Source: Riptortus pedestris (taxonomy: Eukaryota > Arthropoda > Insecta > Hemiptera > Alydidae). From it: 64,000 nt of DNA. The notes under the pieces were generated by a model. The model did not search any database, was not told the origin of the DNA, and worked only from the letters and a program-made list of their open reading frames with translations. The DNA lies in the NCBI GenBank assembly GCA_019009955.1, contig CM032228.1, positions 127,653,001-127,717,000 on the forward strand, read 5' to 3'. The position numbers and the translations under genes were made by a program. Positions 24,420 to 35,190 of this stretch are shown here, in pieces. The stretch's first letter is position 1. Every line of letters starts with the position of its first letter.

Positions 24420-24628
24420 GTAGGTATATTGTACATTTATATTTAAGTTCTCTTTGTAAGACTTGTACCTCTTTGTAGACAGGATGTAGTATAGAGTAGT
24501 GAGTTGTCGACAGGATGCTGTAATGTAGTGAGTCGCTGTATGTCTGTGAGTTCGGCCACGTGTTAAGAATGTCTAGTTGATAATTATAATTAATCAAAGT
24601 ATCAGAGTATTCTCCTTTCACCTTAACA
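24414..24628 (+). repeat. Copia 3' LTR (215 bp)
   Basis: Same TGTTAAG...CTTAACA termini. It carries a 19-bp insertion near 24460 (ACTTGTACCTCTTTGTAG region) that looks like a local duplication of CTCTTTGTA. The purine-rich AAGGAGGCG lies just before it. Confidence 0.92.
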
Positions 24629-24633
24629 CAATT

Positions 24634-24953
24634 GAATATTTCAACCATGCCATCAGACTGTGGATGAAGCGTTGTCTTGCCTTTTTGGTGTCGTATAATT
24701 CACACATTTCCTTGAAAAAGGCCGATTCGAAATTTCGTCCCTGGTCAGAATGGAGTTCTATTGGAACCCCCAATTATTTACAAACCCATCCACAACTGTT
24801 TTGGTATGGCATACACATCGGGCCATTTGCGGAAATAGTCCATTACAACTAGGACATACCGGTTTCCAGCCTCACTGACTGGGAATGGACCAGCAGCATC
24901 GCCGGCTATCCGCTCGAAAGGGGCACCTACGTTGTACTGCTGATGCTTGCCAC
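24634..24953 (-). pseudogene. Gypsy G1 copy A, integrase core fragment
   Basis: Continues the alignment of 20069-20604 beyond the copia. The plus strand reads through the complements of the DGMVERFNRT, FESAIFKEMCELYG and LVVMDYFSKWPEVYA blocks of G1B (compare 40190-40530). Frameshifts are present. It ends at 24953, where the LTR of gypsy G2 starts. Confidence 0.78.
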
Positions 24954-25075
24954 TGTTTGGTGATGTGTAGTACTATGTTCATGTATAGTTTATCTTGTGT
25001 TCTATAACCATAATAGTAAACAGAATTTATATAAGATTTGTGTATGTTTTATTACCAGGACTAATTATTAAAACA
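24954..25075 (+). repeat. Gypsy G2 5' LTR (about 122 bp, proposed)
   Basis: Proposed as TGTTTGG to AAAACA from the point where G1A alignment stops to the primer-binding site. Very short LTRs are known in the mag lineage. No 3' LTR remains to confirm the limits, since the right end of G2 is lost. Confidence 0.5.
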
Positions 25076-25090
25076 TGGTGTCAGGTTTTT
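25076..25090 (+). promoter_or_regulatory. Gypsy G2 primer-binding site
   Basis: TGGTGTCAGGTTTTT directly follows the proposed LTR. It shares its first nine bases, TGGTGTCAG, with the G1B primer site on the minus strand at 44504-44487. Confidence 0.55.
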
Positions 25091-25195
25091 TTGAACTTTA
25101 ACGTTCTCAATTGTGAAATTTTCGTTTAGATAGCTACACTCTTTCATTAAAAGTTTTTTTCCTTGTGTGGATTCTTCGTTTTACTATTAATTATC

Positions 25196-26110
25196 ATGGA
25201 AGGTGAATTATTAAAGAAAAAGAAGTCAGTTTTAAGGGCAAGATTAACAAGAATGTTAACATTTTTATCATCACCTAATTTTGAGAATGCATCATTATCC
25301 GAATTAAAAGAAAGAAGTAAAGACTCATGTAAGATTTTTGATGGATTTAATGAGTTATAAATCCATATGCATGACATGCTTGAAAATGAATATATTGCCA
25401 AATTTGAGAAAGATTATTTCCGTATAAAAGTACTCTGGAAGAAAAAATCGCAGAAATTACACCTAAAGTAGTTAATAAGAAAACTGATTTTAGTATTAAA
25501 TGTGAGGTTGCACCAATAAAAATTCCGATTTTTAAAGGAGACATTACACAGTGGAACTCCTTTTATGAATTATTCAGATCGGTTGTTCATGAAAATCATA
25601 CATTAGACGATGTCCGTCGTTTTAAACTTCTTAAATCTTCACTGGAGGGAGAACCATTGGACAGACTAGCGGGACTAGACCTAACGTCCGCCAATTATGC
25701 GGTAGCTCTCGATAGATTGTTGAATGTCTATCAGAGGAATAAATATGTAGTGTACACTTGGAGAGGGCTATTGACCATCCAAGTGTAGAGTCCAGCCAAG
25801 CTATAAAAAGTCTGATTAATACCACAAGGTGGTTCTAAGTGCAATACATAGTTATGGTATTAATACTGAAAGTTGGAACGCAATATTACAATTTATACTG
25901 TTGCGTAAGCTAGACAAAGAATCCAAACATTTGTGGGAAGTTCCACTGAGTTTTTGCCTATAGAGGAATTATTAGTTTTAGCAGATTTCCCTTGAGGGAA
26001 ATCAGCTATTGAGGTTGTACTCATGACGGAATTTTCGAAATTTTTCTTCAAATGTCCATCGACATGAGTAGATGACTAAAATGAGCTCCGTTCAAAACTG
26101 TATATATATA

Positions 26111-26173
<63 letters not shown>

Positions 26174-27200
26174 CTGTTACCGCTCTAGCGGTCGCAATTT
26201 TTGTTTAATCGTTACCAAACTCGATATTTAACCATTTTATGTAAAAAGACAGACCAAGTTCGTTAATGGCTGAAATCGGACCAGAGGAAGGGGGGGATTG
26301 TCGTAAATTCCAAATATCTCCGTTATTATGCATCGGATCGAAAAATTGTATAGAAACAATCTTATTGAAAATTACATTTACTATAAATATTGACATATAC
26401 GTTTATTCTCTATCTTGAATATTAACCGAGATATTTGCATTTTTCAGTTTTTAGCAAACCGCCACTTCTACTTATGTTACGTAAACAATACTCTGCTACA
26501 TAATAAATCACATTATTGGAAGTTTAAATACCAAAAATTGTATTCAAGAGTCCTTTATTATACGAGATACATGCAAATATGCCCCGGTGACTCCCCCCCC
26601 CCTCTTAAAGTTTTGGACTACTAAAATTTTATTGACTGAGATAACAATTATTCTGACTCATTATTAATTACAGTACTAGATATAGTAAATAGTTCTCAAT
26701 AAAATAATGTGTTATATTCTGATATATTTCAGTAATTGATTATCTTTCCGGTGTGAGCCGGCCCGGCCCGTTTGCTTACATTTCTAACCTAACGCTTCCT
26801 ATCGGCAGGTTATTGAAATTGGATGAAACATTTCTTATATTTATTGTATATGTATTTATTCACGGTGTCGTTGTGTTAGCAGTATGTATATTTATCTATT
26901 ACTAAACTTCACGAGGGAAATCTGCTTAGTTTACGCAGCCCCTGCGTGACGGACTTTTTTTAGAGAAACAAGCCCATATCCGGCGTGACGAGCACACAGA
27001 AACACCTGATTCTGTTGACTTGCATGATATTAGCAAAGCAAAAAATGTTAACAAATTGTCATCTACAAATGTTCGAAAATGTTCTCGGTGTGCAACTCAC
27101 CACAAGTTTCGTAACTGTCCTGCATGGGGGAAATCTTGTACTCGGTGTAAAGGCATGAACCATTTTGCTGTTGCGTGTACAGTTGATGAAGTAGATTTAA
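25196..27200 (+). pseudogene. Gypsy G2 gag: DUF1759-like core plus mag-type zinc knuckles, interrupted by a HINE
   Basis: ATG at 25196 (MEGELLKKKKSVLRARLTRM). A stop at about 25358 and shifts follow. The core at about 25510-25730 reads IPIFKGDITQWNSFYELF, then KLLKSSLEGEPLDRLAGLDL and TSANYAVALDRLLNVYQ, the pattern of the DUF1759 domain known mainly from BEL/Pao gags. Scattered-frame pieces follow up to LPIEELL, still like BEL gag. After the HINE the frame resumes and reaches two zinc knuckles near 27070-27180 (CSRCATHHKFRNCPAWG and CTRCKGMNHFAVAC) of the type found in mag/K02A2.6-like gypsy elements. Confidence 0.72.
25979..26954 (+). mobile_element. HINE-like element, complete long form
   Basis: Five-prime TAGCAGATTTCCCTTGAGGG, then the GACCTCATTTT-type block, a (TA)n core (26099-26168), TTTGTCTGTTACCGCTCTAG, the internal block, a long-form segment (26430-26880) and the 3' end TGGGAAATCTGC-like motif, CGCAGCCCCTGCG hairpin and GTGACGGAC. 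It interrupts G2 gag, and the gag reading can be followed on both sides with only T residues at the joint. Insertion between T residues, without a longer duplication, is the Helentron/HINE habit. It is the clearest boundary case in the window. Confidence 0.85.
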
Positions 27201-27559
27201 AGAAAGTTGCTGAACTTGAATTACAAAATGAAGTTGGCGTTGTCGAAAAGTTTTCTATTGATGAAGTAGAGTCTAAAAATAGCTGTTGGTTTCAAGATGT
27301 ACATATAGGTGGTTCTTGCCTATCTTTCAAAATTGATACTGAAGCAGATATAAGTGTTCTACCTAAGGATTTAGCTATTAAGCTGAGGGAACCTATTTCT
27401 AAGTCTGTTTGTTCGGCAGTTACTTACACAGGAGAAAGAATACCTTTAGTTGGGTCTACTGCGCTAGAATGTTCTATTAGTGATAAGAGTCACACTATTC
27501 AGTTTGCAGTGGTAAACATGAGAAAAAACCCATTTATTAGGATTGCACGATTGTGTTAA
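27020..27559 (+). pseudogene. Gypsy G2 protease region
   Basis: An open stretch holding the zinc knuckles, then an aspartic protease fold: FKIDTEADISVLPKDLAIKL at about 27330-27390, where the usual DTG(A/S) reads DTEA, so the Gly of the catalytic triad motif is replaced. This is followed by YTGERIPLVGSTALECSI. It stops at 27559 after a frame change. The protease is probably inactive. Confidence 0.75.
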
Positions 27560-27637
27560 ATTTAATATCATTAAAAGAGTTGAGAACATAAATGAGCAGT
27601 TGCAAATAGTACAGTCAAACCGAACATTTTTGAAGGT

Positions 27638-29608
27638 TTGGGGAGATTCCCATTTGTGCATTCAATTAAGTTAGATAGTTCTTTTCAACCATTTATGGAA
27701 AATACTAGAAGAGTGTCTTATGCTTTGCATGATCGTTTGAAATTAAAATTAGAGGAGATGGAAGAAAAAGGTATCATTCAGAAAGTCACCTATCCAACAG
27801 AGGTAGTTAACCCAGTAGTTGTAGTGGAAAAAAAGAATGGTGATTTGAGGGTCTGTTTGGATATGAGAAAACTTAATAAATCTGTTATGAGAGAACATTT
27901 TGTTATACCGACTGTCGATGATATTACCCAAACATTACAAGGTAAGAGTGTATTTACTGTATTGGACCTAAAAGATGGTTATTTCCATATTGAGCTAGAT
28001 AGTGCGTCAGCTGATCTTTGTAATTTTGCCACTATTTTTGGGAGATTCAAATTTCAAAGGATGTCGTTTGGATTAAGGTAGGCACCAGAAATTTTTCAGC
28101 GCCAGGTATCCAGGTTGTTCGGGGATATTCCTGGCGTCTGTGTATATTTTGACGACTTGTTGGTGTCGGGAGTTTCAGAGCAAGAACATGATCAAGCCCT
28201 CCAACAAGTAATGGATAGAGCTCGGAAATATAATGTTCGATTTAATAGCTCGAAGATACAATATAAAAGGAAATCTGTCAAGTATCTTGGACAAATATTT
28301 TCTAGTGAAGGAATTGCTATTGATGATAGGTATGTAGAGGCTATTAGAGAGTTGCCAGAACCAAAAAACAAAGGAGACGTTTTAAGAGTCTTGGGTTTAA
28401 TTAAATATATCTCAAATTTTATACCAAATTTGTCGGAAAGGTCGGCTCCATTAAGGAATCTTACTAAAAATGATAGTAGTTGGAAGTGGGACAACGAAGA
28501 GAAGGAATCGTTTCAGGCACTTAAGGATGCCATTCTTGACGCTCCAGTTTTAGCCTACTTTGACTCTAATAAGTTGTCTGAAATGCATGTAGATGCCTCA
28601 AATAGTGGATTAGGAGCATGTCTATTTCGAGAAGGGCCCCCTGTTGCATTTGCGTCCAGGACTCTTTCGGTTACAGAACAAAAGTACGCTATCATAGAAA
28701 AAGAGCTTTTGGCTGTACACTTTGGTGCTACAAAATTTCATCAGTTTTTATATGGAAATAAAGTTGTTGTGAAAACAGACCACAAACCACTAGTAAAAAT
28801 TCTTAACAAGGATATCAGCAATCTTAGTCCCCGGTTACAGCGTATCAGGCTAAAATTACTTAATTATGATTTCGACATACATTATATTCCTGGTCGAGAA
28901 ATGCTTATACCTGATGCACTTTCTCGGTTACAGTTAGACTCTTATGAGCCAGCAAGTGACATTGAATTTGTGGTTCATGTCTTTATGAAATCACTGCCTA
29001 TTTCAATCAGGCAGAGGGAAAGAATTGTAAAGGCCATGGAAAATGATCAAATTATAGTGAAACTAAAGAAATACATTCAAACGGGTTGGCCGAGAAAGCT
29101 ACAAGGGGAATTAGCACTCTATCCTCACGATGAAGTGACTGTATGTGAAGATCTGGTAGTTTGGCAGAATAGAATTGTGGTGCCAGCCAGTTTGAGGCCG
29201 GAGATGCTAGCAATTCTGCACTCCAGTCACGCTGGTATTGAAAAATCGAAAGAGAGAGCTAAACAAACCATAATATGGTCCCAAATAAATATGGACATTG
29301 AGCATTTCATCAAAAAGTGTCCTAGTTACCAGAAGTTTGCAAGAAAAAATATTAAGGAGCCCTTAAAGAGCCATCCATTGCCCATAATACCGTGGCAGAG
29401 GGTGTTTGTGGACATTATGACCTATGAGTCACGTGATTACCTGGTTCTGGTTGATTCATATTCTAACTGGATTGAGCTTGTGAGCATAAAAACAAAATCG
29501 GCTCAAGAAGTCATCCAAAATTTAAGATCTATTTTCTCAAAGTTTGGTAGAGGTAATGGTCTGCGACAATGCGTTCGCTTCAGCAGAACTACAAGGGGTC
29601 TCCAATGA
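27638..29608 (+). pseudogene. Gypsy G2 RT, RNase H and integrase N-terminal half
   Basis: One frame with a single TAG at 28079-28081, just after the MSFGLR block. RT blocks: GVIQK-like EEKGIIQKVT, NPVVVVEKKNGDLRVCLDMR, KLN, FTVLDLKDGYFHIELD, FGRFKFQRMSFGL and, at about 28140-28160, the active site VYFDDLLVSG. RNase H: MHVDASNSGLGACLF, EKELLAVHFG and KTDHKPL, then the connection IPGREMLIPDALSRL. Integrase zinc domain: H..H in HSSHAGIEKSKERA, then CPSYQKF, where the second Cys of CxxC is lost. The core starts VFVDIMTYESRDYLVLVDSY with the first catalytic Asp. The frame is lost at about 29550. Confidence 0.87.
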
Positions 29609-30221
29609 TTACTGCTTTGACATTGTCACACGAAGCCCTAATCATGCGCAGTCCAACTCTTTCGCTGAAAAAGGTGTGGGAATAATTAAAAACATACTGA
29701 AGAAGACTGCAGATGGGAAAGAGGATCTATATATGGCTCTTCTTGAGTATGGGAACACTCCACTAAAGCATTTACGAGTGTCAGCAGCACAGCTGTTGAT
29801 GAATCGGGTGTGCCGCACTAAATTACTTTCTGTAGCTGATACGCTGATGCCTCATGTGAATGCTGACAAACCGGCTAAGTTGGAAGAAAAAAGTGCAATT
29901 GCCAAGAGCTATTATGATCGGAGTGCTAGAGAGCTCAAGGAATTCAGTCCTGGAGATCTCGTATCCATCCAGTACCCAAAAGTCGACTACTGGCATCGAG
30001 GGAGAATTCTTCAAAAACATGTTGCGCTAAGATTGTACATAGTGGAGGACCTTGATACTGGCAGAGTGGTCAGGCGGAATAGAGTACATCTTCGCCTGGC
30101 GTCGTTTCAGGTAGATAATGGTACTGGAAATGCTACAAACATTGTTGCACCAGCGTCAAGACCTAAGAGGTGCAGGAGAGAGCCTCAAGAGAAAGAGCCC
30201 TTAAGGGAAATCAGCTATTGA
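29544..30221 (+). pseudogene. Gypsy G2 integrase C-terminal half
   Basis: Continues in another frame: VMVCDNAFASAELQ holds the second catalytic Asp, and NSFAEKGVGIIKNIL holds the Glu (about 29665). Then the C-terminal domain with FSPGDLVSIQYPKVDYWHRG and VEDLDTGRVVRRNRVHLR. The last coding residues from about 30198 onward are HINE sequence, so the natural end and the 3' LTR are gone. Confidence 0.82.
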
Positions 30222-30306
30222 GGTCGTACTCATGACGCGAGTTTTGAAAAATTTCATCAAATGTTCATCGAACCTACCCAGGAGAAGACGAAAATGAGGT
30301 CCGTTC

Positions 30307-30341
<35 letters not shown>
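30198..30341 (+). mobile_element. HINE-like element, 5' half with TA core
   Basis: CCCTTAAGGGAAATCAGCTA through CGAAAATGAGGTCCGTTCAA, then (TA)n at 30313-30340. The first 10-12 bases of the element are missing where it joins G2. A minus-strand Helitron is inserted in the TA core. Confidence 0.75.
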
Positions 30342-30342
<1 letters not shown>

Positions 30343-31255
30343 TAGCTCAGATACACGACTTCGCCCGGGAATTTATTTGAGTTTGAATGGTGAAGGTATT
30401 TTATTAGCAAGGCTTTACTTTGCACAACATGTTGACATTTATCCGTCTCAGTGTTTGGGTCTATACCCGTCGTTGCTGTGGATTTGTTAATAATAAAATT
30501 CTAGGAAAAGACTTCAATGTCCTCCATATTGTCATTTTCCCGTCTCCTGTGCATAAAACATAGATTTGTATTATTAAAGACAAAATATTTATATAGATTT
30601 GAATTAATTTTTCCAGGTGAGGTACCTGGTAGTTCATATTGGAAAGAATTGTTGAGTATATCAATATTTCTACGCTAATTACTTACTTCATACATTGCTC
30701 CCGAATTATAGTATAAAACAAAAGTTACTCTAAATAACAAAGTAAACAACTTTTGTTATGTTCATATTTGCCGAAAAACGAATAGAAAACGAAATACCGC
30801 TATTTTTAATTTCTTGCTTCCCTTATAACCCCCACTCCTGCCCGTACCTAGAAACGTTGGATTGGCTTATTATAATGAAAGCGTTTTATTTATTTCGGTT
30901 GGGTCTTTTGTCCCAAATAAAATGGTTCACTTCCGTTATAGGTTTTAGCGTATATCTCGTTTATAATTCGGTATACGAAAAAAGTTTAACAAATGTTACT
31001 CTAAATAACAAAATAAACAACTTTTGTCATGTGCATAATTGCCGAAAATGCAATAGGAAACGAAATATCGATATTTTTAATTTCAGGCCTCCCTTATAAC
31101 CCCCACTCCTGTTCGTCTCAGAGAATATTAACATAGCCTAAAGTCTAAGTTGGGTTAGTAGTAATATACATACCAAGTTTCATAAAATTCGGTTTTGCCG
31201 TTTATGCGTGAAAAGGTAACAAACAAACAAACAAACAGACACGAAAGAAACAAAA
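30342..31255 (-). mobile_element. Helitron (minus strand), 5' end cut by a HINE
   Basis: The minus-strand 3' end (CTAG and a CGGG hairpin with changes) is at 30342-30375. Two to three body modules follow, marked in this orientation by CCCCCACTCCTG at about 30821 and 31099. The 5' module breaks off in the AAACAAACAAACAAACAGAC run where a HINE begins at 31256. Confidence 0.72.
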
Positions 31256-31805
31256 GTCCGTCACGCAGGGGCTGCGTAAACTAAGCAGATTTCCCACGTG
31301 AAGTTTTACAATAGAGAAATCTGCCTAATAACAACTGTAGTAGTAAGAAACCTCTAAACCTAAAACATTATTTAGGGCGTAATAACCCACTAGTTTCTAG
31401 CCCCAAAAAACAGTTAACCTAACCTCTAAACCTATTCACGAGGGACGAATAGTTATAGAAACGGCCACCAGAGCTCTCGGCGGAAAGTCCGAACATAGCC
31501 TACTGGTGACCACACGCAGAATACAAATGCAAATATCTCGGTTAATATTCAAGATAGAGAAAAAATGTATATAACAATATTTATAATAAATTTAATTTGC
31601 AATAAGATTGATTCTGTACAATTGTTCGGTCCGACGTATAGTAACGGAGATATTTCGAATTTTCGAAAATCCTCCCCTCTAAACCCCCCTCCCACTGGTC
31701 CGATTTCAGCCGTTAACGAACTTGATCTTTCTTTTTACATAAAACGACTAAATATCGAGTTTGGTAACGATCAAACAAAAATTGCGACCGCTAGAGCGGT
31801 AACAG

Positions 31806-31866
<61 letters not shown>
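31256..31866 (-). mobile_element. HINE-like element, 3' half and TA core (minus strand)
   Basis: Starts GTCCGTCACGCAGGGGCTGC, the reverse complement of the family 3' end, runs through the internal block and reaches CTAGAGCGGTAACAGACAAA and a (TA)n (31810-31865). A short segment of about 60 bp near 31363-31424 is extra compared with other copies and is flanked by CCTCTAAACCT, a possible small insertion with duplication. A Helitron lies in the TA core. Confidence 0.75.
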
Positions 31867-31867
<1 letters not shown>

Positions 31868-32958
31868 TAGCTCAGATACCCGGCTTCGCCCGGGAATTCA
31901 TTTGAGGCTGAATGGTGATGGTATTTTTTAGCAGGCTTTACATTGCACAATATTTTGACATTTACCCGTCCCAGTGTTTAGGCTTGATACCCGTCTTTGC
32001 CGTGGATTTGCTAATAATAGAATTAATTGTTCGATAAGGCTTCACAGTCTTCGATATTTTTATATTTCCCGTCTCTTATACATGTAAATATGGTGAATTT
32101 TTATTTCAGGCCTCCCTTATAACCCCCGTCCCGTTCGAACCTAAAAATTTTAATATAACTTATAATCATGGAAGAATTAATGCTAATTGACATACCGAGT
32201 TTTGTTAAGTTCGGTTCAGCCGTTAGTGCCCGCTAAAGTTTTAACGTATAACTCATTTATACTTAGGTATACGACAAAAGTGTATATGACAAAAGTTACT
32301 CCAAATAACAAAATAAACAACTTTTGATATGTTTATATTTGCGGAAAAACCAATAGAAAACGAAATATCGCTATTTTTAATTTCAGGCTTCCCTTATAAC
32401 CCCCACTCCTGCCCGCCCATAGAAATGTTGGTATGGCTTATTATAATGAAGGCCTCACTGCTAATACACATACCGACTTTTATTTAGTTCGGTAGAGTCT
32501 TTTTTGGCAAATTATATTGTTGACTCCCGCTATAGTCATTAGCGTATAACTCATTTAAACTTCGGAATACGATGAAAGTGTTTATGACAAAAGTTACTCT
32601 AAATAACAAAATAAACAACTTTTGTTATGTGCATATTTGCCAAAAAACCAATAGAAAACTAAATATCGCGACTTTTAATTTCAGGCCTCCCTTATAACCC
32701 CCACTCCTGTTCGTCTCAGAGAAAATTATTATAGCCTAAAGTCTAAGTTGGGTTAATCGTAATTTACATACCAAGTTTAATAAAATTCGGTTTAGCCGTT
32801 TATACGTGAAAAGGTAACAAACAAACAAACAAACAAACAAACATACACGAAAGAAACAAAATGCAGTTATGGTGTGTATGACATGTGAAACGAAAAGTTA
32901 TCGTGAAATTTCGCGAAAAAAATCAATGTACAGACAGAGGTTACAATTTTATATATAT
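31867..32958 (-). mobile_element. Helitron (minus strand), complete
   Basis: The 3' end on the minus strand is at 31867 (CTAG, hairpin CCCGGCTTCGCCCGGG). The 5' end is the reverse of AAAATTGTAACCTCTGTCTG and a TA run at about 32940-32958. Body modules are marked at about 32114, 32399 and 32698. It abuts the next element with only TA between. Confidence 0.78.
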
Positions 32959-32959
32959 A

Positions 32960-34000
32960 CTAGCTCAGATACCCGGCTTCGCCCGGGAATTCATTTGAGG
33001 CTGGATGGTGATGGTATTTTTTTGATAAGTCTTTACTTTGCACAATATTTTGACATTTACCAATCCCAGTGTTTAGGGTTAATACCCGTCATTTCTGTGG
33101 ATTTGTTAATAATAAAATTTGTAAATTCAGGCCTCCCTTACAACCCCCACTCCTGCCCGTCCCTAGAAACGCTAGTATGGCTTATAAGGAAGGCGTTAGT
33201 GCTAATGCACATACCGAGTGTTTTATTTAGTACGGTTGAGTCTTTTGTGCCGAATAAAGTTGTTGACTCCCGCTATAATTTTTAGCGTATGAAGCCTTTA
33301 TTCTTCGGTATACGACGATAGTGAATATAACAAAAGTTTCTCTAAATAACAAAATAAACAACTTTAGTTATGTGCATATTTGCCGAAACCCCAGTAGGAA
33401 ACGAAATATCACTATTTTTAATTTCAGGCCTCCCTTATAACCCCCACTCCTGCCCGTCCCTAGAAATGTTAGTATGGCTTATTATAAGGAAGACATTAGT
33501 GCTAATTCAAATACCGAGTTTGATTTAATTTGGTTGAGTTTTTTGTGCCTAATAAAATTGTTGACTTCCGCAGTAGTTTTTAACGTATAATTCATTTATA
33601 CTTAGGTATATGACAAAAGTTACTCTAAATAACAAATTAAACAACTTTTGTTATATGCATATTTCCCAAAAAACCAATAGGAAACGAAATATCGCTATTT
33701 TTAATTTCAGGCCTCGCTTATAACCCCCACTCCAGTTCGTCTCAGAGAATATTAATATAGCCTAAAGTCTAAGTTGGGTTAGTAGTAATACACATACCAA
33801 GTTTCATAAAATTCGGTTCTGCCGTTTATGCGTGAAAAGGTAACAAACAAACAAATAAACAAACAAACAAACAAACAAACAAACAGACACCAAAGAAACA
33901 AAATGCAGTTATGGTGTCTATGACATGTGAAACGAAAAGTTATCGTGAAATTTCGCGAAAAAAATCAATGTACAGACAGAGGTTACAATTTTATATATAT
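32960..34000 (-). mobile_element. Helitron (minus strand), complete
   Basis: Same organisation as its left neighbour: hairpin and CTAG end at 32960, short tail, body modules marked at about 33142, 33443 and 33726, 5' module ending at about 34000. It is a head-to-tail tandem member. Confidence 0.78.
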
Positions 34001-34001
34001 A

Positions 34002-35190
34002 CTAGCTCAGATACCCGGCTTCGCCCGGGAATTCATTGTAGGCTGGATGGTGATGGTATGTTTTTGGCAAGGCTTTACTTTGCACAATATTTTGACATTT
34101 AGGGTTAATACCCGTCGTTTCTGTGGATTTGTTAATAATAAAATTTATTTTTTATGTAAGACTTCACTGTCCTCCATATTGTCATATTTCCCGTTTCCTG
34201 TGCATTTTGAATTATGAGATTTGAATTATTTAGGACAAAATATTATAATTTGAATTAATTTTTCCAGGTGAGTTACCTGGTAGTTCATATTGAAAATAAT
34301 TGTTTAGCAAATTTCTCTAAATAACAAAATTAACAACTTTTGTTATGTTCATATTTGCCGAAACACCAATAGGAAACGAAATATCACTATTTTTAATTTC
34401 AGGCCTCCCTTATAGCCCCCACTCCTGCCCGTCCTTAGATATGTTAGTATGGTTTATTATAAGAAAGGCGTTAGTGCTAATACACATACCGAGTGTGTAT
34501 TATGTGACTCCCGCTATAATTTTTAGCGTATAACGCCTTTATACTTCGGTATTCGGCGATAGTGTATATAACAAACGTTTCTCTAAATAACAAAATAAAC
34601 TACTTTTGTTAGGTGCATATTTGCCGAAATCCCAATAGGAAACGAAATATCGCTATATTTAATTTCAGGCTTCCCTTATAACCCCCACTCCTGCCCGTTC
34701 CTAGAAATGTTAGTATGGCTTATTATAAGGAAGGCGTTAGTGCTAATTCACATACCGAGTTTGGTTTAGTTCGGTTGAGTTTTTTGTGCCAAATAAAATT
34801 GTTGACTCCCGCTATAATTTTTAGCGTATAACGCATTTAAACTTCGGTATACGACAAAAGTGTATATAACAAAAGTTACTCTAAATAACAAAATAAACAA
34901 CTTTTGTTATGTGCATATTTACCGAAACACCAATAGAAAACGAAATATCTCTATTTTTAATTTCAGGCTTCCCTTATAACCCCCACTCCTGTTCGTCTCA
35001 GAGAAAATTAATATAGCCTAAAGTCTAAGTTGGGTTAGTAGTAATATACATCCCAAGTTTCATAAAATTCGGTTCAGCCGTTTATGCGTGAAAAGGTAAC
35101 AAACAAACAAACAAACAAACAAACATACACGAAAGAAACAAAATGCAGATATGGTGTCTATGACATGTGAAACGAAAAGTTATCGTGAAA
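34002..35190 (-). mobile_element. Helitron (minus strand), 5' end truncated at an inversion junction
   Basis: Hairpin and CTAG end at 34002, short tail, body modules marked at about 34418, 34684 and 34980. The 5' module stops in the GAAACGAAAAGTTATCGTGA phrase at about 35190, where plus-strand Helitron body begins. Confidence 0.75.

Larger units (their letters stand above)
20610..24628 (+). mobile_element. Ty1/copia retrotransposon, nested in gypsy G1A
   Basis: A complete insertion unit: LTR, primer site, gag-protease-integrase-RT-truncated RNase H, purine tract AAGGAGGCG, LTR, all between CAATT duplications. The domain order (integrase before RT) fixes it as copia. At 4.0 kb it is shorter than usual because the end of RNase H is missing. 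Several frame breaks make it non-autonomous. Confidence 0.92.
24954..30197 (+). mobile_element. Ty3/gypsy G2 (mag-like pol, DUF1759-like gag), 3' end lost
   Basis: LTR and primer site, gag at 25196, a HINE inserted at 25979-26954, then CCHC knuckle, protease, RT, RNase H and integrase to about 30197. There the frame runs into HINE sequence and the 3' LTR is missing. It lies within G1A integrase sequence and so is younger than that copy. Confidence 0.85.

Noticed and set aside
31565..31870. 101-residue open frame and similar ones at 14476 and 26205
   Set aside because: They are chance frames through the HINE internal block on the minus sense; stops differ between copies.
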